64,000 bases of DNA from Protula sp. h YS-2021 (taxonomy: Eukaryota; Annelida; Polychaeta; Sabellida; Serpulidae), in NCBI GenBank assembly GCA_949752745.1, contig OX457031.1, forward strand, positions 40,831,502 to 40,895,501, in the 5' to 3' direction. Of this stretch, positions 21,001 to 33,800 are shown piece after piece. The position numbers and the translations under genes were made by a program. The notes beneath the pieces were generated by a model. The model searched no databases. It saw only the letters and a program-made list of their open reading frames with translations, and was not told the DNA's origin. How positions within the stretch are numbered: position 1 is the stretch's first letter; every line of letters begins with the position of its first letter.

Positions 21001-23200
21001 GGCTACGCTAAATTTACCAACTAACTTTTGTAACTGAACGGCACCCAACGATTTTACCAATATGAAATATAGACAGCCGGCAAAATGATCAATAGGAGTA
21101 AGTAATGAACTTAATTTCTGATAGCAATGCGAAAAAGCGAACACAAACAAACCAATAGGCCTGATTAATTCGAACAACATATTGGCCCAGAATACACGAG
21201 GTTATGATACAAACAGCTATGTATGATAGCCATATTTACTCTGGGGACGAACAGAGAACACGGAGACTTTTGGCGGTTTAAAAACATTGTTAAAGAACAA
21301 ACAATGATATTCAGTTTTTTGCGAAAAAAATGCTAGTTACCTTTGTTAGAAAGAAAAGGCTGAATAACTTACTAGTTTCTGTGATTTAATAGTTTTGTTA
21401 ACTATGTCACAGTCAGAGATGTGAAATATTTCTCGACCAATCAGAAAGAACTTTTTATTCACAAATGCAACACTAGGTATTGTGGAGCAATTAGTTATAG
21501 TGTTATTTCTTTACTAAGAACAACGTTTCAGTTGAGTAAGGGAGATGACCTTGTTCTCACCCCACGGTCATTTTAATAAAATTGCATGTAAAACAAAAGC
21601 AACTCGGCCTGGTTAAAAATATCCACCGACAGCGCGGTGGCATAAAACTGTGAAGTTAAAAAATCGAACGAACAAACGAACAAAAAAGGTTATCCAGAAA
21701 ACAGGAAAAAAGCTGTAAGTTGCAATTCAAAGTGGTTTATCTGAAACTCTATGCATTAAAAACTTAATATTATAAATATTAGCCATTTGATAAGTGTTCT
21801 TCCATAAAAAGTCGATTAAACCATTAAATCATATCTTACAAAAAAAGAAAGTTCTGCCCTGGCCGGGTCTAAATTTTCCAAGAAGTATTTTTTTAATAGA
21901 TTGTGGGCCGGCCTGGTCATTTTTAAAATTTGGAATGAGAAACAATCCCGGTGGGAAGATTGGTCATATTGTAATTAAAACATGTACATGTGAAGCAGCA
22001 GCCCCATAGCACACTCTATATTCTTTTGACAACACAGCTTCGCCAATCCGTTAAACAATTCTTTAAACAGCAATCCTATTTTTAAATTAATTGAACAGAC
22101 ATCAGCAAATATTGAATTAAAGGTAATTTCTAAAAATAAGCAAATTGTTGTCGTTCTGCTCTGGTGTTACTGTCATAACCTTTTGCTGACTTTAAATGGC
22201 TATCTAACGTAATTTTACATTCAAAAACACTAACAACATGCAGTTCCCAAATAACCTTTATAGAAATGAGTGATTGTTTGTATCGCCTTGGCGTGGCCAC
22301 AGCTGGATACATGGGCTTGGTGGATATGAGCTTTAACGAAAGATTTCGAAACGGCGGCGGACAATACTTTCCTTCTTCCACCTACCCCAGTTTTGTTTGC
22401 ACTATAGCGGGATGAATTGCTGTTTCTTTATTAGCATTTGTTTAAAAATATTTTCAAAACACAGATTGCTTAACTGTGGATCGACACGTCAAAAAAGCTT
22501 TTAACCTGAAGTGTACAATTTCGTAATACTCATTTTTATGAGTGAAATATCTTGCAGCCGTAGAAGTTATCACTTTGGTTCGCCTGTATTTTAACATTGG
22601 TTATCGCGACCCACAATAAATATTTTGAGACATATTATCGCAAATGTAAATGTTGAACAGGTTCTATTGCCGTGTTTAAAATGCGTTGTCGAGCAACCGG
22701 CCAATCAACGTCGGTGCAGTGTCATGCACCCGGCCGAATCATACCCAATTTATCGGATACCACGATCCTGCTTGATGAGGAGGTCGGGTATAATAGAGTG
22801 ATGGCTACTACGTCTGTAAGATACTTTACTCTTAAAATGACTAGTAAGAAAATAAAACTCAAGTATTAATTTCAAAAATATCCTCTTGTTGACTACGAAT
22901 ACGAGGCCATCACTTTGGGAAACTAGAACAGGTGGTGAGATTTGCACACCGAATACATACGAACTAATCTACAGGACATTGTATCGGAAAGGCAGAAATA
23001 AAAGAAATAAATTCAATAAAATCTTTTAATTAAGTGGGATCTCACCGCGAACTGCCCATTCCATAGCAACAATGTAGTTAAGTGGGGTTTCACCACGAAC
23101 TGCTCATTAATAACAACACCAATGAACTCTCGAGTACTAGTAACAGATAGAGTAGTGCAGGTTCATGCTCACCTTTTGATTACATAAAAGGAGGCACAAA
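21001..23200. other. Unassigned sequence between LINE and DIRS remnants
   Basis: AT-rich sequence with no recognised gene. Frames of up to about 83 codons (for example 22130-22381 minus) show no family resemblance. The LINE endonuclease may extend a little way into the left edge. Confidence 0.45.
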
Positions 23201-23429
23201 TCACACAACAAGCCAGTTACGCTTTAATAGCGAGTGCCAATTCGTTAAAGTACCATCTGCTACCAATCTGCAAGGCGGCACTGTCAAAACACGTCCATAG
23301 TACAAGACAACGCAGCGAAATGATGTGCAATAGAAGAGTCTGTTTGGCTACCTTATTCTTCTTCTCGAAGGCGTTCTGTTGAGAAATATTGCAAGAAAAA
23401 GGGCTATTATTAATCACTGATCCCAGAAC

Positions 23430-24060
23430 AACGAACAAGGACCAAGAAGATGCAAACTATTAATAGCATCGGTTGCATATTCTTGGAAAAAGAAAGTCCA
23501 ACCTCTGGAAGACGCGTCGGTCTGCATCTGCCCTGAAGCATGATGAGGGTGGGAGAGAAAGGCACACCCTTCATGGTATTCATCTGACGTGACCACCAGT
23601 CGAGATCTCTCAGTGCTAACATTAAGAGCCGTAGTCGATGATGTAGCCACCTACCACGACGCAATGCTCTTAGCACCGCATGTTGAAACTCGTCAACAAT
23701 GACATCTACCCAACTAAAAAGTCTTCTAGTGGCGACTAACAAACCCATGAGGGCTTCAAGGCTTGGGAATCAACAAGCAAAGTCCACAACTTTTGAATGC
23801 ATGGTTGCGTATAAAAAGCTCTGCCTTTACGAAGTCCAGAATTCTTTCCGCTGAACTGGAATCAACTCAGTCTTCTCAAAATTGAGCCAAAAGGCCGAGA
23901 ACAAAGCACTGCTTGACCAACATGGTCAAATGAGATAGCAGGAAGTCCTTGTCTCCGTTTACCAGTAGCCACTGGTTGAGATATTGGAAAATGAATCCCC
24001 GAGTACACAATCTGTCGATTCCAGCTTTAATGACCTTCAAAACCTGAGTGAACACGAAAT
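23430..24060 (-). mobile_element. DIRS-type retrotransposon remnant, RT and RNase H
   Basis: The minus strand reads a DIRS RT segment in which the usual YLDDWLL is changed to QYLNQWLL near 23965. After it come AERILDFVKAELF and the RNase H region (LLVATRRLFSWVD, ALRDLDWW, MKGVPFSP, QMQTDASSRGW) down to about 23500. Frame changes and stops are present. The order matches the better preserved DIRS element at 59.1-60.2 kb. The loss of both catalytic Asp in YLDD makes it inactive. Confidence 0.78.
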
Positions 24061-25049
24061 TTGGAAACGCAGCAGACGTGACCAGTGGCGCGCTTTCGAA
24101 AGTTTAAGGAAATGTAACTGCTCCATCATTGTCTGTAATGCATTCATTACACAAGGTACCGCAGACCCACAAAGTCCTGCCGCGGTTGCGGCTGTGGCTG
24201 AGTAGCAAGACGACGACGACCTCATTACTTGCGGATTTAACGTCGTTAGTGACGCTGATGAATTGTTCGCTATGAATGTAATGGTTAACCCGCTGACGTC
24301 AAATCTGCAGCTGACGCATTGTCCCAGTCATCCTATGCGGTGCCTATCCCGGCGGCATGGGTGGTAGCGGCCTGTCATCGTCTGGTAACAGGACGCTTCG
24401 CAAAGTCTGCTAGGCAACTGTCACCGATAAGGCAGTGAAAGACACCTACGGAGTAGGTGCCGATGGTGGTGCTGACGTAGTAGCCAGGGAGGGTGTCGGT
24501 ATCGACAATTGATGTTCAGCTCGAAACTCAGCTCCTCCTTTTTCTCTTCGCCAGAGGACGAATGTTCGACGACTACGAGGAATACCCGTCCACTGAATTA
24601 TTATCAGACTGCCGTTTCTCCTCCGTCATTGGCTGCATAGGGTCCATCAATGACAGAGAAAGCGGTTGTATAAAAGCTAGCAGCACTAAGACACGAGGTC
24701 GCCTAGGCTACCGATTCCCACTTTGAAGCAAATGCAAACTTATGGCGAACCTCAGCGGAGATAAGTTCTGAAAACGGCAACTCCCTGCCTCACCCAACGT
24801 TTATTGTACTGCTGACGTGATATGAGGCGCCTGTCTCAAAGGAATATCCACATCTGGCACGTCGGTAACAGATTGAATTCCAGAGTGAGTCAATCTCACA
24901 ATCCGCGTCCCGATGTGACGACAACCTGATAGGAATCAACGAGGTAAACCCGGCGATAACAACGAAACCGACACCATTGACACTGGCTTCTGCTTGAGTT
25001 AACGCTTCCTTGATTTCATAGAAAGATCAGAATCGTGGCCTCTGGTGGC

Positions 25050-25260
25050 CTGTGGTGACATAGCTTATTGAGACGGTGATGGCTTTTTACTTTTAGAACG
25101 TTTACGACCTTTGGCACACATAGGCCGACTCTGCGCATCCACAAACACTGAGTGCAGTGATTCCTTAAAGTACCAGGCTGTATGCCCCAGGTACATAAAG
25201 ATGCAGTGCATCGCGTGTGTGGATCACGCTACATCTGAGGTGAGAGTTCGATTAAATGGT
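25050..25260 (-). pseudogene. Possible gag-like remnant of the DIRS element
   Basis: The minus strand holds an open stretch reading YLGHTAWYFKESLHSVFVDA and then a basic tail KGRKRSKSKKPSPSQ before a stop. Its position upstream of the DIRS RT on the same strand suits an ORF1 product, but I cannot match a conserved domain. Confidence 0.3.
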
Positions 25261-26700
25261 TGTATCTGTGTTACTGATATGACCAGAATTGGGAGCATTT
25301 ATCTGAAAATCTGGTACAACAAAACTATATACCCATGGTAAAGCTAGCAGAAAACTTGTGCTATAATACAGGGACAGAGCATTCAAGCTGTAGTGCATGC
25401 AGCGGTCCGACTGTGTCGAGATGGTGTTTCCGCAACAGGCACGTCTTCGATGTGACAACCATGTGGTTGAGGCGATAGCCGTAGCAGGCTGTAGCAAGCT
25501 GATCCACTACTTGGCACTGTACTCTGTTAATCGGCTGAACACATCAACGTGTGCCCGACTGATACTGTAAAGAGACAGTGGTTGCCAGTCCACCGTAGTG
25601 GAATGAACTGCATGCTCAACGACCTCAAAATATCCAGATGCTGGCAGAAAGGAAATAGAGCGATGGCATTGTAAAACTCTTCTGTTTGCAGAGGTTGCTG
25701 TTTGCTATCCACCAAGATGGATTTTTTAGAAATTCACTCAAAATCATTACCTGCAATCCACACCAACTTTCTTGATGGCCAGGACGCATTTACAGAATGA
25801 AAGGCGGTTTGACATACCCAAAACTACCAGGTGTAGGAATCAGTAAAGTGAGCAGCCCGTTATCCGTTAACCAAACAGGATGGCTGTATAGATACAGATA
25901 CCACTAAAGATAAATAAAATCTAAAAGATGTTCAATTTACCTCGCATTTGATCCATCATAGCAAAAATTGTCGACTGTAAAAAAGTGCTTGCAAATCGGA
26001 TCGCGAAAAGTTGGAAATGGTTCGGTTAGGTGACACACTGCACCGACGATGATTTGTCGATTGGTTGACCACGCATTGTAAACATAACAATAGGGGGAAT
26101 AAGTTTACATTCACGGCAAAATTATAACTATGGATTGCCATAACCAATGCCTACACTTTGTAGTCTACAAGCTGATGTGAAATATTGAATATTGTTGTGA
26201 AGATTGCTTGAGTTATTCTGTTAAGTGCGACATTCCGACGGTCACATGGTTTGGGTAGATGGAAATGCATGGTTGACAGTAGAGAAGTTGATTGAATTTG
26301 TACAGGGCTTTGAATTGGAAAGCACCTGGCAAGACTTCCATGTCTACACTTTTGAAGAAAAAAAATAGTATATTATAATATTTCAGTTGTATATATTTAT
26401 AGTTTCTTTAGCTTCTACCACTTTTAGAAAACTTATTTAAAACATTAAAACTTATACTTGGTGGGGTTAGGTAAACAATCCCCTTTTCGTTTGGCTTAGC
26501 GCACTGCAGGTAGCAGAAGGAGTGGGGGAGGGGGGGGGGGGTAGTGGAGAGGGATAAAGGGGATTCATGATGTCATTTGAATGTATGATATAATTTATGC
26601 TCAAATATAATGCTTTAAAATTTAATTGGGCATAACGATCAATTGCACGGAGTGTGGAACGGTCGGCAAGAATGCAAACAAGAGGATAACTGCTACATTT
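25261..26700. other. Unassigned sequence with a G-rich tract
   Basis: No gene recognised. A run of G (about 12 within gaggggggggggg) near 26527-26541, followed by gtagtggagaggg, is a G-quadruplex candidate. The left part may belong to the 5' region of the decayed DIRS element. Confidence 0.4.
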
Positions 26701-26707
26701 ATTTAAA

Positions 26708-27304
26708 TTAAATGCCCATTACCTCAAGCATGAAAAAAACAGGAAGAAACTTTATTTCTTCGTTACTAAACCCCATTCCCACTCTCACCCAGAAAAAATG
26801 CGACCCTATAGCTGGTTTTCGAAACCTAAGGGAGGGGCAATACATCGCATAATTACGTTTCCCCCTTTGTTTCATTGTTAAATTTCGATTCTTAACATAA
26901 GTAATATTGTTATTATTTCTCTGACAATATGAGCGAACAACTCCAGTACATTTACACATGTAACTAATGTTGGACTTGGCAAGCGTTGGGCAACTAAGCA
27001 AAACATTCTTATTGACATTATCTGGGACGCACATGTAAATACCACTCAAATATTGTGCCGCTATCTGGTCCGAATTTTCCGGATCATTTATGTACCGCTC
27101 GACAGGACTACTGGATACAAGGCTCTCATTGTGAAATAATTGACCAAATGTATTTAAAGCACCAGAAATACGCAATATCTTTTTGGTCTTTTTGAAATTA
27201 ATGGACCAGTAGAAGTAACTAATAAGTTGCACAATTAAGCAGCATATGCTTTGGCAGTACACATTATTAACACTATCTATGAGGCATAAACAACTTCTAC
27301 TCAA
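26708..27304 (-). CDS. Unrecognised 198-codon open frame
   Basis: The frame is unusually long for this AT-rich sequence. It begins with a hydrophobic, Cys-containing stretch (CLCLIDSVNNVYCQSICCLI) and holds further cysteines in YMCVPDNVNKN, CPTLAKSN and CKCTGVVRSYC, which could suggest a secreted or membrane protein. I recognise no family. It lies about 0.6 kb downstream of uridine phosphorylase on the same strand. No splice signals, promoter or homologue support it; chance or an unrecognised mobile-element ORF remains possible. Confidence 0.3.
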   Translation of the reverse strand: MSRSCLCLIDSVNNVYCQSICCLIVQLISYFYWSINFKKTKKILRISGALNTFGQLFHNESLVSSSPVERYINDPENSDQIAAQYLSGIYMCVPDNVNKNVLLSCPTLAKSNISYMCKCTGVVRSYCQRNNNNITYVKNRNLTMKQRGKRNYAMYCPSLRFRKPAIGSHFFWVRVGMGFSNEEIKFLPVFFMLEVMGI

Positions 27305-27885
27305 TATCGCGCCACCACCTTACGCTGAAAGCAACCATATAAAGCATACAAAAGCATACTTAATCATAACACGACTTCCACGATTTCAAATGTGAGCGAC
27401 TGTATACAGGTGAATTTTCTTCTTAAAATTTCAGTTTTTCTGACATTTTGGTGAAGCGGACGTCTATGCCGTAACGCAGATACTTTAATCCTAGTTAGTG
27501 CAAGCAAGCCCTCTTTTTCTTCACATATTATTTAATTATTTTTACAGAATTTCACTTGTTGTCACAACGGCATCCTGATAAGTAATGGAGTTTTGAATTT
27601 TGTTGATGAGATCTGATTGACTCATTTTTAATTGCTATTGCAACTGCAAACTTGTACTTGGTTCAATGAGACAAAATCGGTCTACTTCGTACAATAGTAG
27701 ATAAAAGCATACTAAGGCATACACAAGCATGTTTTCGAAATGTTGCAAACTAATGCATGTAAGATCCCATAAGATTTACTATGCTTTAGTTTGCTTTTGG
27801 TTTAGGCTCATACCATCAGAAACACACAATGTCTTTTTCAGTCTTTTTAAGACTATTTAATTTCTCGTTTCGATTTTTACATGGC

Positions 27886-30800
27886 CTACTCAATTCCCAG
27901 GCGGTTGCAAATGAATCGCGCCACTATCTTGGCTGGTCTTTCTTCCCACTCTTTCAGTGTTTCGGGTTGGGTATCAACCTGATCCCCTTTCAATCGATCA
28001 AGCAATGTAACACAACAAACGGCACCTAAAAGGATATTTCATTTTAAACGTTATAATATTCTATATTACATAAATCAGTTTACGGAGAATGATGGCAAAG
28101 AAGTTTTTAAGCTTGCAAAATTTGAGTAAAGTCAAGCCTACGTCACATATGGTTTGCGTAGCCCACGTTTAACATGTTTGATTCTAAACTTTCAATTTAT
28201 CTAATGTGGTACCAATTCTACTCCAAGATAATCAAAATTCGAAGTTGCAAAAATTGCAAAAGTTACAACAGTTATCCTTAATTATAACACCGTTTACAGG
28301 TGTAAAGATGTTTGGTTTGAAAGCCGGTGTTTCGTAACTAGGTTCACTGTGATGAGAGGTTATTAAACAGGCCAATTCAAAAGCAAAGCTGGGCGAAAAA
28401 ATGCTCAAAAAATTCCTCATAAATATTAAGAGTAACAGTTACACTTTTGTTTGCCACGGAAAATAATTAAAACCATTTTCCAAGACAAAACAATAATCGT
28501 TCCTAAGAAAATAAATTTTTGATTTAATTGATCGGATTTTTCGTTCAGGAAGGCATGTTTGACAGACGTTCAATAAATTGGCATAATTCAATACATTCGG
28601 GAAGGAGATATTTTAATAATTTACTTAAATTTTAAATTTCTAAAGGCTAACGACATCGTTTATCACATGGTCGAAAAAAAATGTGTGATTGTTCGTGCAT
28701 TAAAAGAAAAAAAATTGTTAGGGGTGACATTTTGTTATGAGCTATAACATGTGTAGACTGCAAGGAAGAAGCAGAGTGTATCTAAACCTAAGCTCAAATG
28801 CGATACCTTTAATCCCAGCATGGTGACACATTGCAGCAAAGCAAAGGGTTTCCATGTCGATGTTACGCACGCCTTGGTCGTAGCAGCTTTTTAAAAACGA
28901 CATCTTGTCCTGTTCTGTGTAGTCACAAAAGGCGCCATCCAAGCGGCCTTGTTCTTTTTAAAAAAGATAACATTGCGAATAATGTAATTTTATTGTCTAA
29001 TGTTAAAAACAGGCTTATCTCATTAAAATAAAAAAATGTAGTAAGCTGAGAACCGTGTGGAAACAAGCTAAAAACTGACTAGAATTTGTTTCTTCTTTGA
29101 CAACTTTGAAAAGTAAAATAAACAACCAGAATCACGAACAGATGTCAGGCTGATGACATAAAACTTAAAATGTTTCAGGGTTAACACCATTGAATCACCT
29201 TCATAAAAATCGTCAGTGCCCATAGTTTTTCCGTGTGTTGTTTGAAAGCCACCCAATTCCTTGCCGCGCTTTTGTAGCTCTAGAGCAATTCCCTTGTCTA
29301 ACTCTGCCTCACGGTGTACCTTCTTTCCGAGAATTTGCTGAAATCATATATTAAAAGTTTATTCGCAGTATTCTAGCAGACGGTACAGCGCCATTAAGTA
29401 GCAATCAATAAGGCCTGTATATGTTGCAGGCTATGGCTATAACGAGGCCATATCGTTATCTATAATCAGGCAATCACGCTAACAATTGGCTGAAGAAAGT
29501 GATTATCCACTGAGAGCCTGATTATGGGGCTTGAAAATTTTAAACCCTCGTTTCATAACCGCTTTATGCTTTTTGCTTTAATGCTTGATTGGTGTTATGA
29601 CGCAATATCTATTTCATCAGACCAACATTCTTGTAAATCGAGTTCCGTCTTTCCTTCGAAAGATAATTTCATTATTTCGATTTATTATTTTAGAATATAA
29701 TATAATTTTGAATTGTAAGCACTCCAATAAACCAGTTTGTGAAACTATATCGTGATATTCGATCAACTCTTATAATTTATTTTCTAGAGAAATACATTCA
29801 TTACTCATTCTGAGAAATTATTTGACTACACAGCATCTAAATTATGCATTTTAAAATTCACATTTAGAGTCATTTCATATCAAATGCTGTTGACCTATTC
29901 GTGTTTGGTCGACCGTAATGGTTCCATTTCGCTTTAACGACTCCAACTCTAGGCAATCCATAAAAATAAAAACTTCCATTCTGGACGGCCAATAAAACTT
30001 AAAGGTAATGCCTTCAAACAGTATTAATAACATTGCCTCTGGGTAAAATATAATGGCATAATTTGATGCTAATTTGAAAAAAAGCAAGCACTTTGGAGAA
30101 ACCTAAATTGCAATTAATTGCACTTTGAAGAAACCCAATTGCAATTTTCGAACAGCTCCCACAGCTTGGCGCGATGAAAGTATTAATTGCAAATGAAAGT
30201 TAACAACATCTGTACTACGAGAATTTACTACCATAAAGGTCACTATACTACATTTACTACCATAAATGCTTTATTTCTTTATCCTTTCGCCCATTTTATA
30301 ATTAAAATTCTCTAAGCAGGACAATCAAATTCAAAGGTAACCTTGAAATATTATGTCCTATTAAGTATCGTTGCAAACTTTATGGGTTCCAGGTTTTTGG
30401 GAAATAACTAATACTGGGCAGAATATCATTATGTGGCCTAATTTGAGTGTTGAATGAAGTAGTGGTTATAAAGTAAATTTTAAAAAAGGAAAAAAGGAAA
30501 TTTATATATTCACAAGAGCACTTGTCTTATCTAGAACTCATTCTGTCATGTATCATAAATATCATAAGATGCATTTTATGTAAGTTGAATCATTTCAGGC
30601 TATTCTCAAGTCTCAAAATTAGGCTATCAATAGAAACCCTGGCTTTCTTCATGTTATCTATTGCCAGCCCATTTGGCTGAGGGCATATGTAGATAACCCG
30701 ACCTATTCAGGCTAACAGAAGATAACCTAGTTATAGTCATAGCCTGTTGAATATACAAATGTATATCAATAAATCTAAAAGTTAAATTTTAGAATTTTAG

Positions 30801-33800
30801 AATTTCAGTATTTTTACTGCAGAGATGTTAATTTTTCAGTTTACAATTTAGACTTAAGAACTCGTATTGCGGGGTTCAAAAATCAAATTTTGAAAATGTT
30901 TCTGACATACGATTAAACTGTAGTGTCTGTTATGACATACCAGCTCCATGTAGGGATTCATGCAGCCATCGACGACCGATTCGCTCACGACAACAGTGCC
31001 TGGTTCTAAACCTGTATCAATAAAAGGCAACATTATCAAATCATTACGAGGCATGTCTAAACCCAAACTTGCGTTTGAGTAGCTATTACTAGATGAACAA
31101 TATTAAGAAATCTTAATAATTTATCAGTGAGAGCATGTTTGCTACTACTTTTGGAATAGGACGCCGTATCTGTAATTAACACTTGACAAGCCTTTGACTT
31201 GCAAGAGTTATATGAATTTGTGCGAGCAGCCGTTCGTCCCTTTTTTTTTTCTTCTTGACACTTTTTCCGATTTTTTTTGTGTCTTCTTCTTGTCTGACAC
31301 TATGGGCCCTAGGACCATGAAACTTGGGATCTATGAAGAGCGTGATCTGAACGTGTGGACGTCACTTTTCATTTTGGTGTTCGATTTCGTTTTGTTTGTT
31401 AAAACGCCATGTAAAAAGAGTGTATTTTTGCAAGCAAATGCAGTGCATTTAACGTACATCACAGAACACAGTTGCTGAGCTTTGTGCGAGCTCTCACTGC
31501 GTAAATAGATAACACGGCGTATCCCTATGGAATGCAGTTTTAACATTTAATGCTTAATTTTGAAATTAAAATATAATTAAAGTTATTAAGAAATCAATGT
31601 AGATCTCAATAACTTATATTTTGCTATCAATAATTGAATTGTAGATCGCAAAAATGTATTTTTGAGATCAAAAAATAAAATTTACAAACTTAAAAAATCT
31701 GAAAGAAGATACACATTTACAAAAAATTAACGAATCGTCAATTAAATTTTGGAGATGAAAACTTGAATTTTGAGATCAATAATAACAATACAATTTTTGA
31801 TCTAAAGAATTGCTTCCTTTTTGTACAGTAAAAATTTTAAACAAAGATTCTGCATACAAGGGCCAATCATTATTAATTTACAGAGGTGTGCTTCTGAATT
31901 TTTTATTTAAAAAAATAGACAGATATTTTGATATCAAAAATCAATTTTTTGAGATGAAAAAATCATTTTCAAATTTCAAAATACAAATTAAAATAGTTCT
32001 ATTCTGAAGTAATGATATCTGAAATAAATTCTTGATATCAATAAAAGGAAAATGAATTATTGAGCTCAAAATAGTAGTTGGAAAACGACAGTTCGAAAAG
32101 AGGAAATGACGTCATCATGACGTCATATAGACTATTTGCATAGGTGGTTATAAGCATAATCGAAGCTTTTATAAAAAAGCGAAAAAGTGAGATAACTTTC
32201 GTTATGGTTGACCGATTTGAATGAAAATTTTACCGTTTGATTCAGTTTTATGTCTAGTTTTGACATAAAGTATCACAGGCTATTTGCACAGGTGGTTGTA
32301 TGCATAATTTTGACATGTCGTTATTTTAACTTTGTAAAAAGTGAACAAGTGGGATAAGTTTCGTTATGATTGGCCGATTTGAATGAAAATTATACCGTTT
32401 GATTCAGTTTTATATCTAGTTTTACAGTGGTCGCAGGCTATTTGCACAGGTGGTTGTATGCATAATTTTAACATGCCGCCATTTTAACTTAAAAAAATGA
32501 AAAAGTGAGATAACTTCCGCTATTGTTGACCGATTTGAATGAAAGATATACCCTTTGATTCAGTTTTATTTCTACTTTTAACATAAAGTAGTCACAGGCT
32601 ATTTGCGTATGTGGCTGTAAGTATAATGTATATTTTAGTAAGTTTTCAAAAAAGTAGATACCATCAACATGTTCAACTGATTTGAATGAAAATTTTACCG
32701 TTTGTTCCAGTTTTATTTCTAGTTTTACAGTGATCACAGGTGGCTGTGATCACTTTGTGGAGCACACCCATTCAAACATGTGTTCGAATGGCAAGCCCCT
32801 CATTCAAACATGTGTTCGAACTAATGTTTGGAGCATATTACGCCATGGCATTGTTTAGCAAGTTGCTTAACAAGTTGAAATGAATAGAGGTTATGAAGTG
32901 GGATGTTTTGGATGAGACCCCAGCGGCCCGATAGGCATTCAACATTTGTTTGTTTATTTAAATTTAAGTTTTACGTACAGTTAACTTGTTTTAAAACAAG
33001 ATAAATCTGACAGTTGTGCCAAGTATTTATTTGTGAAACATTGCATATGATATGGCTATTGTACTGGACACATTTAATTCTGTGCCCCATTCGGTATTAT
33101 TTACATTACTATTTTTATTATTATTATTATTTTGTTTGGGGGGGATGGGGGGGGGGGAATCAGATAGTGGAGAAAATCTGAACTCTGGAGAAAGGGTATA
33201 GTTTAGAGACGCGTCAACCCATTGATAACTATTACTTTCCAGTTCTTACACGACCCACTTGTTCCACAGTCCGGTTTTTCTACACCCCAGTTGTTCTACG
33301 CTATGGACGGACAAATTCCACGAAGAGAAAAGCAAGAACTTAGTAAGCAATCCTGCATGTGTCTTCACAAGGTCAGTTGCGCTATGTTCTAGCTAAAAGG
33401 GTGACACAGAGAGATGCTCTTTTATTGCTTGTGTGAACGGACATTCTACATCTTCATTACATATTAGTATTTAAATATTTCTGAATTATTTTGCTAAAAA
33501 ATTCATGTGGTTATATTTTATTCTTTTAAAAATTAAGATTTTCGAGAGACCAGTAGGGAAGTGTGGTTTGTAAATTGAAAATGATACATACTGAGTCTTA
33601 ATAACAAAGGAATTTGTGTACAGCTTACCACAATAACTTGAATATTAAAACTGAATTTGAACTTGATTTTCTACAATTATTCTAATGTAGGTTATTGTTT
33701 ATTGCCATTATTGTTTGAGCTGCTTGCTATTTAGCAATATTTAATCAATGATAACACACACGTCAAATGCCGAGCCAGATTCCAACGAGGCTTATCGGCC

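Noticed and set aside
24493..24726. 77-codon plus-strand frame as a separate gene
   Set aside because: It lies within sequence that probably belongs to the decayed minus-strand DIRS element and shows no family resemblance.
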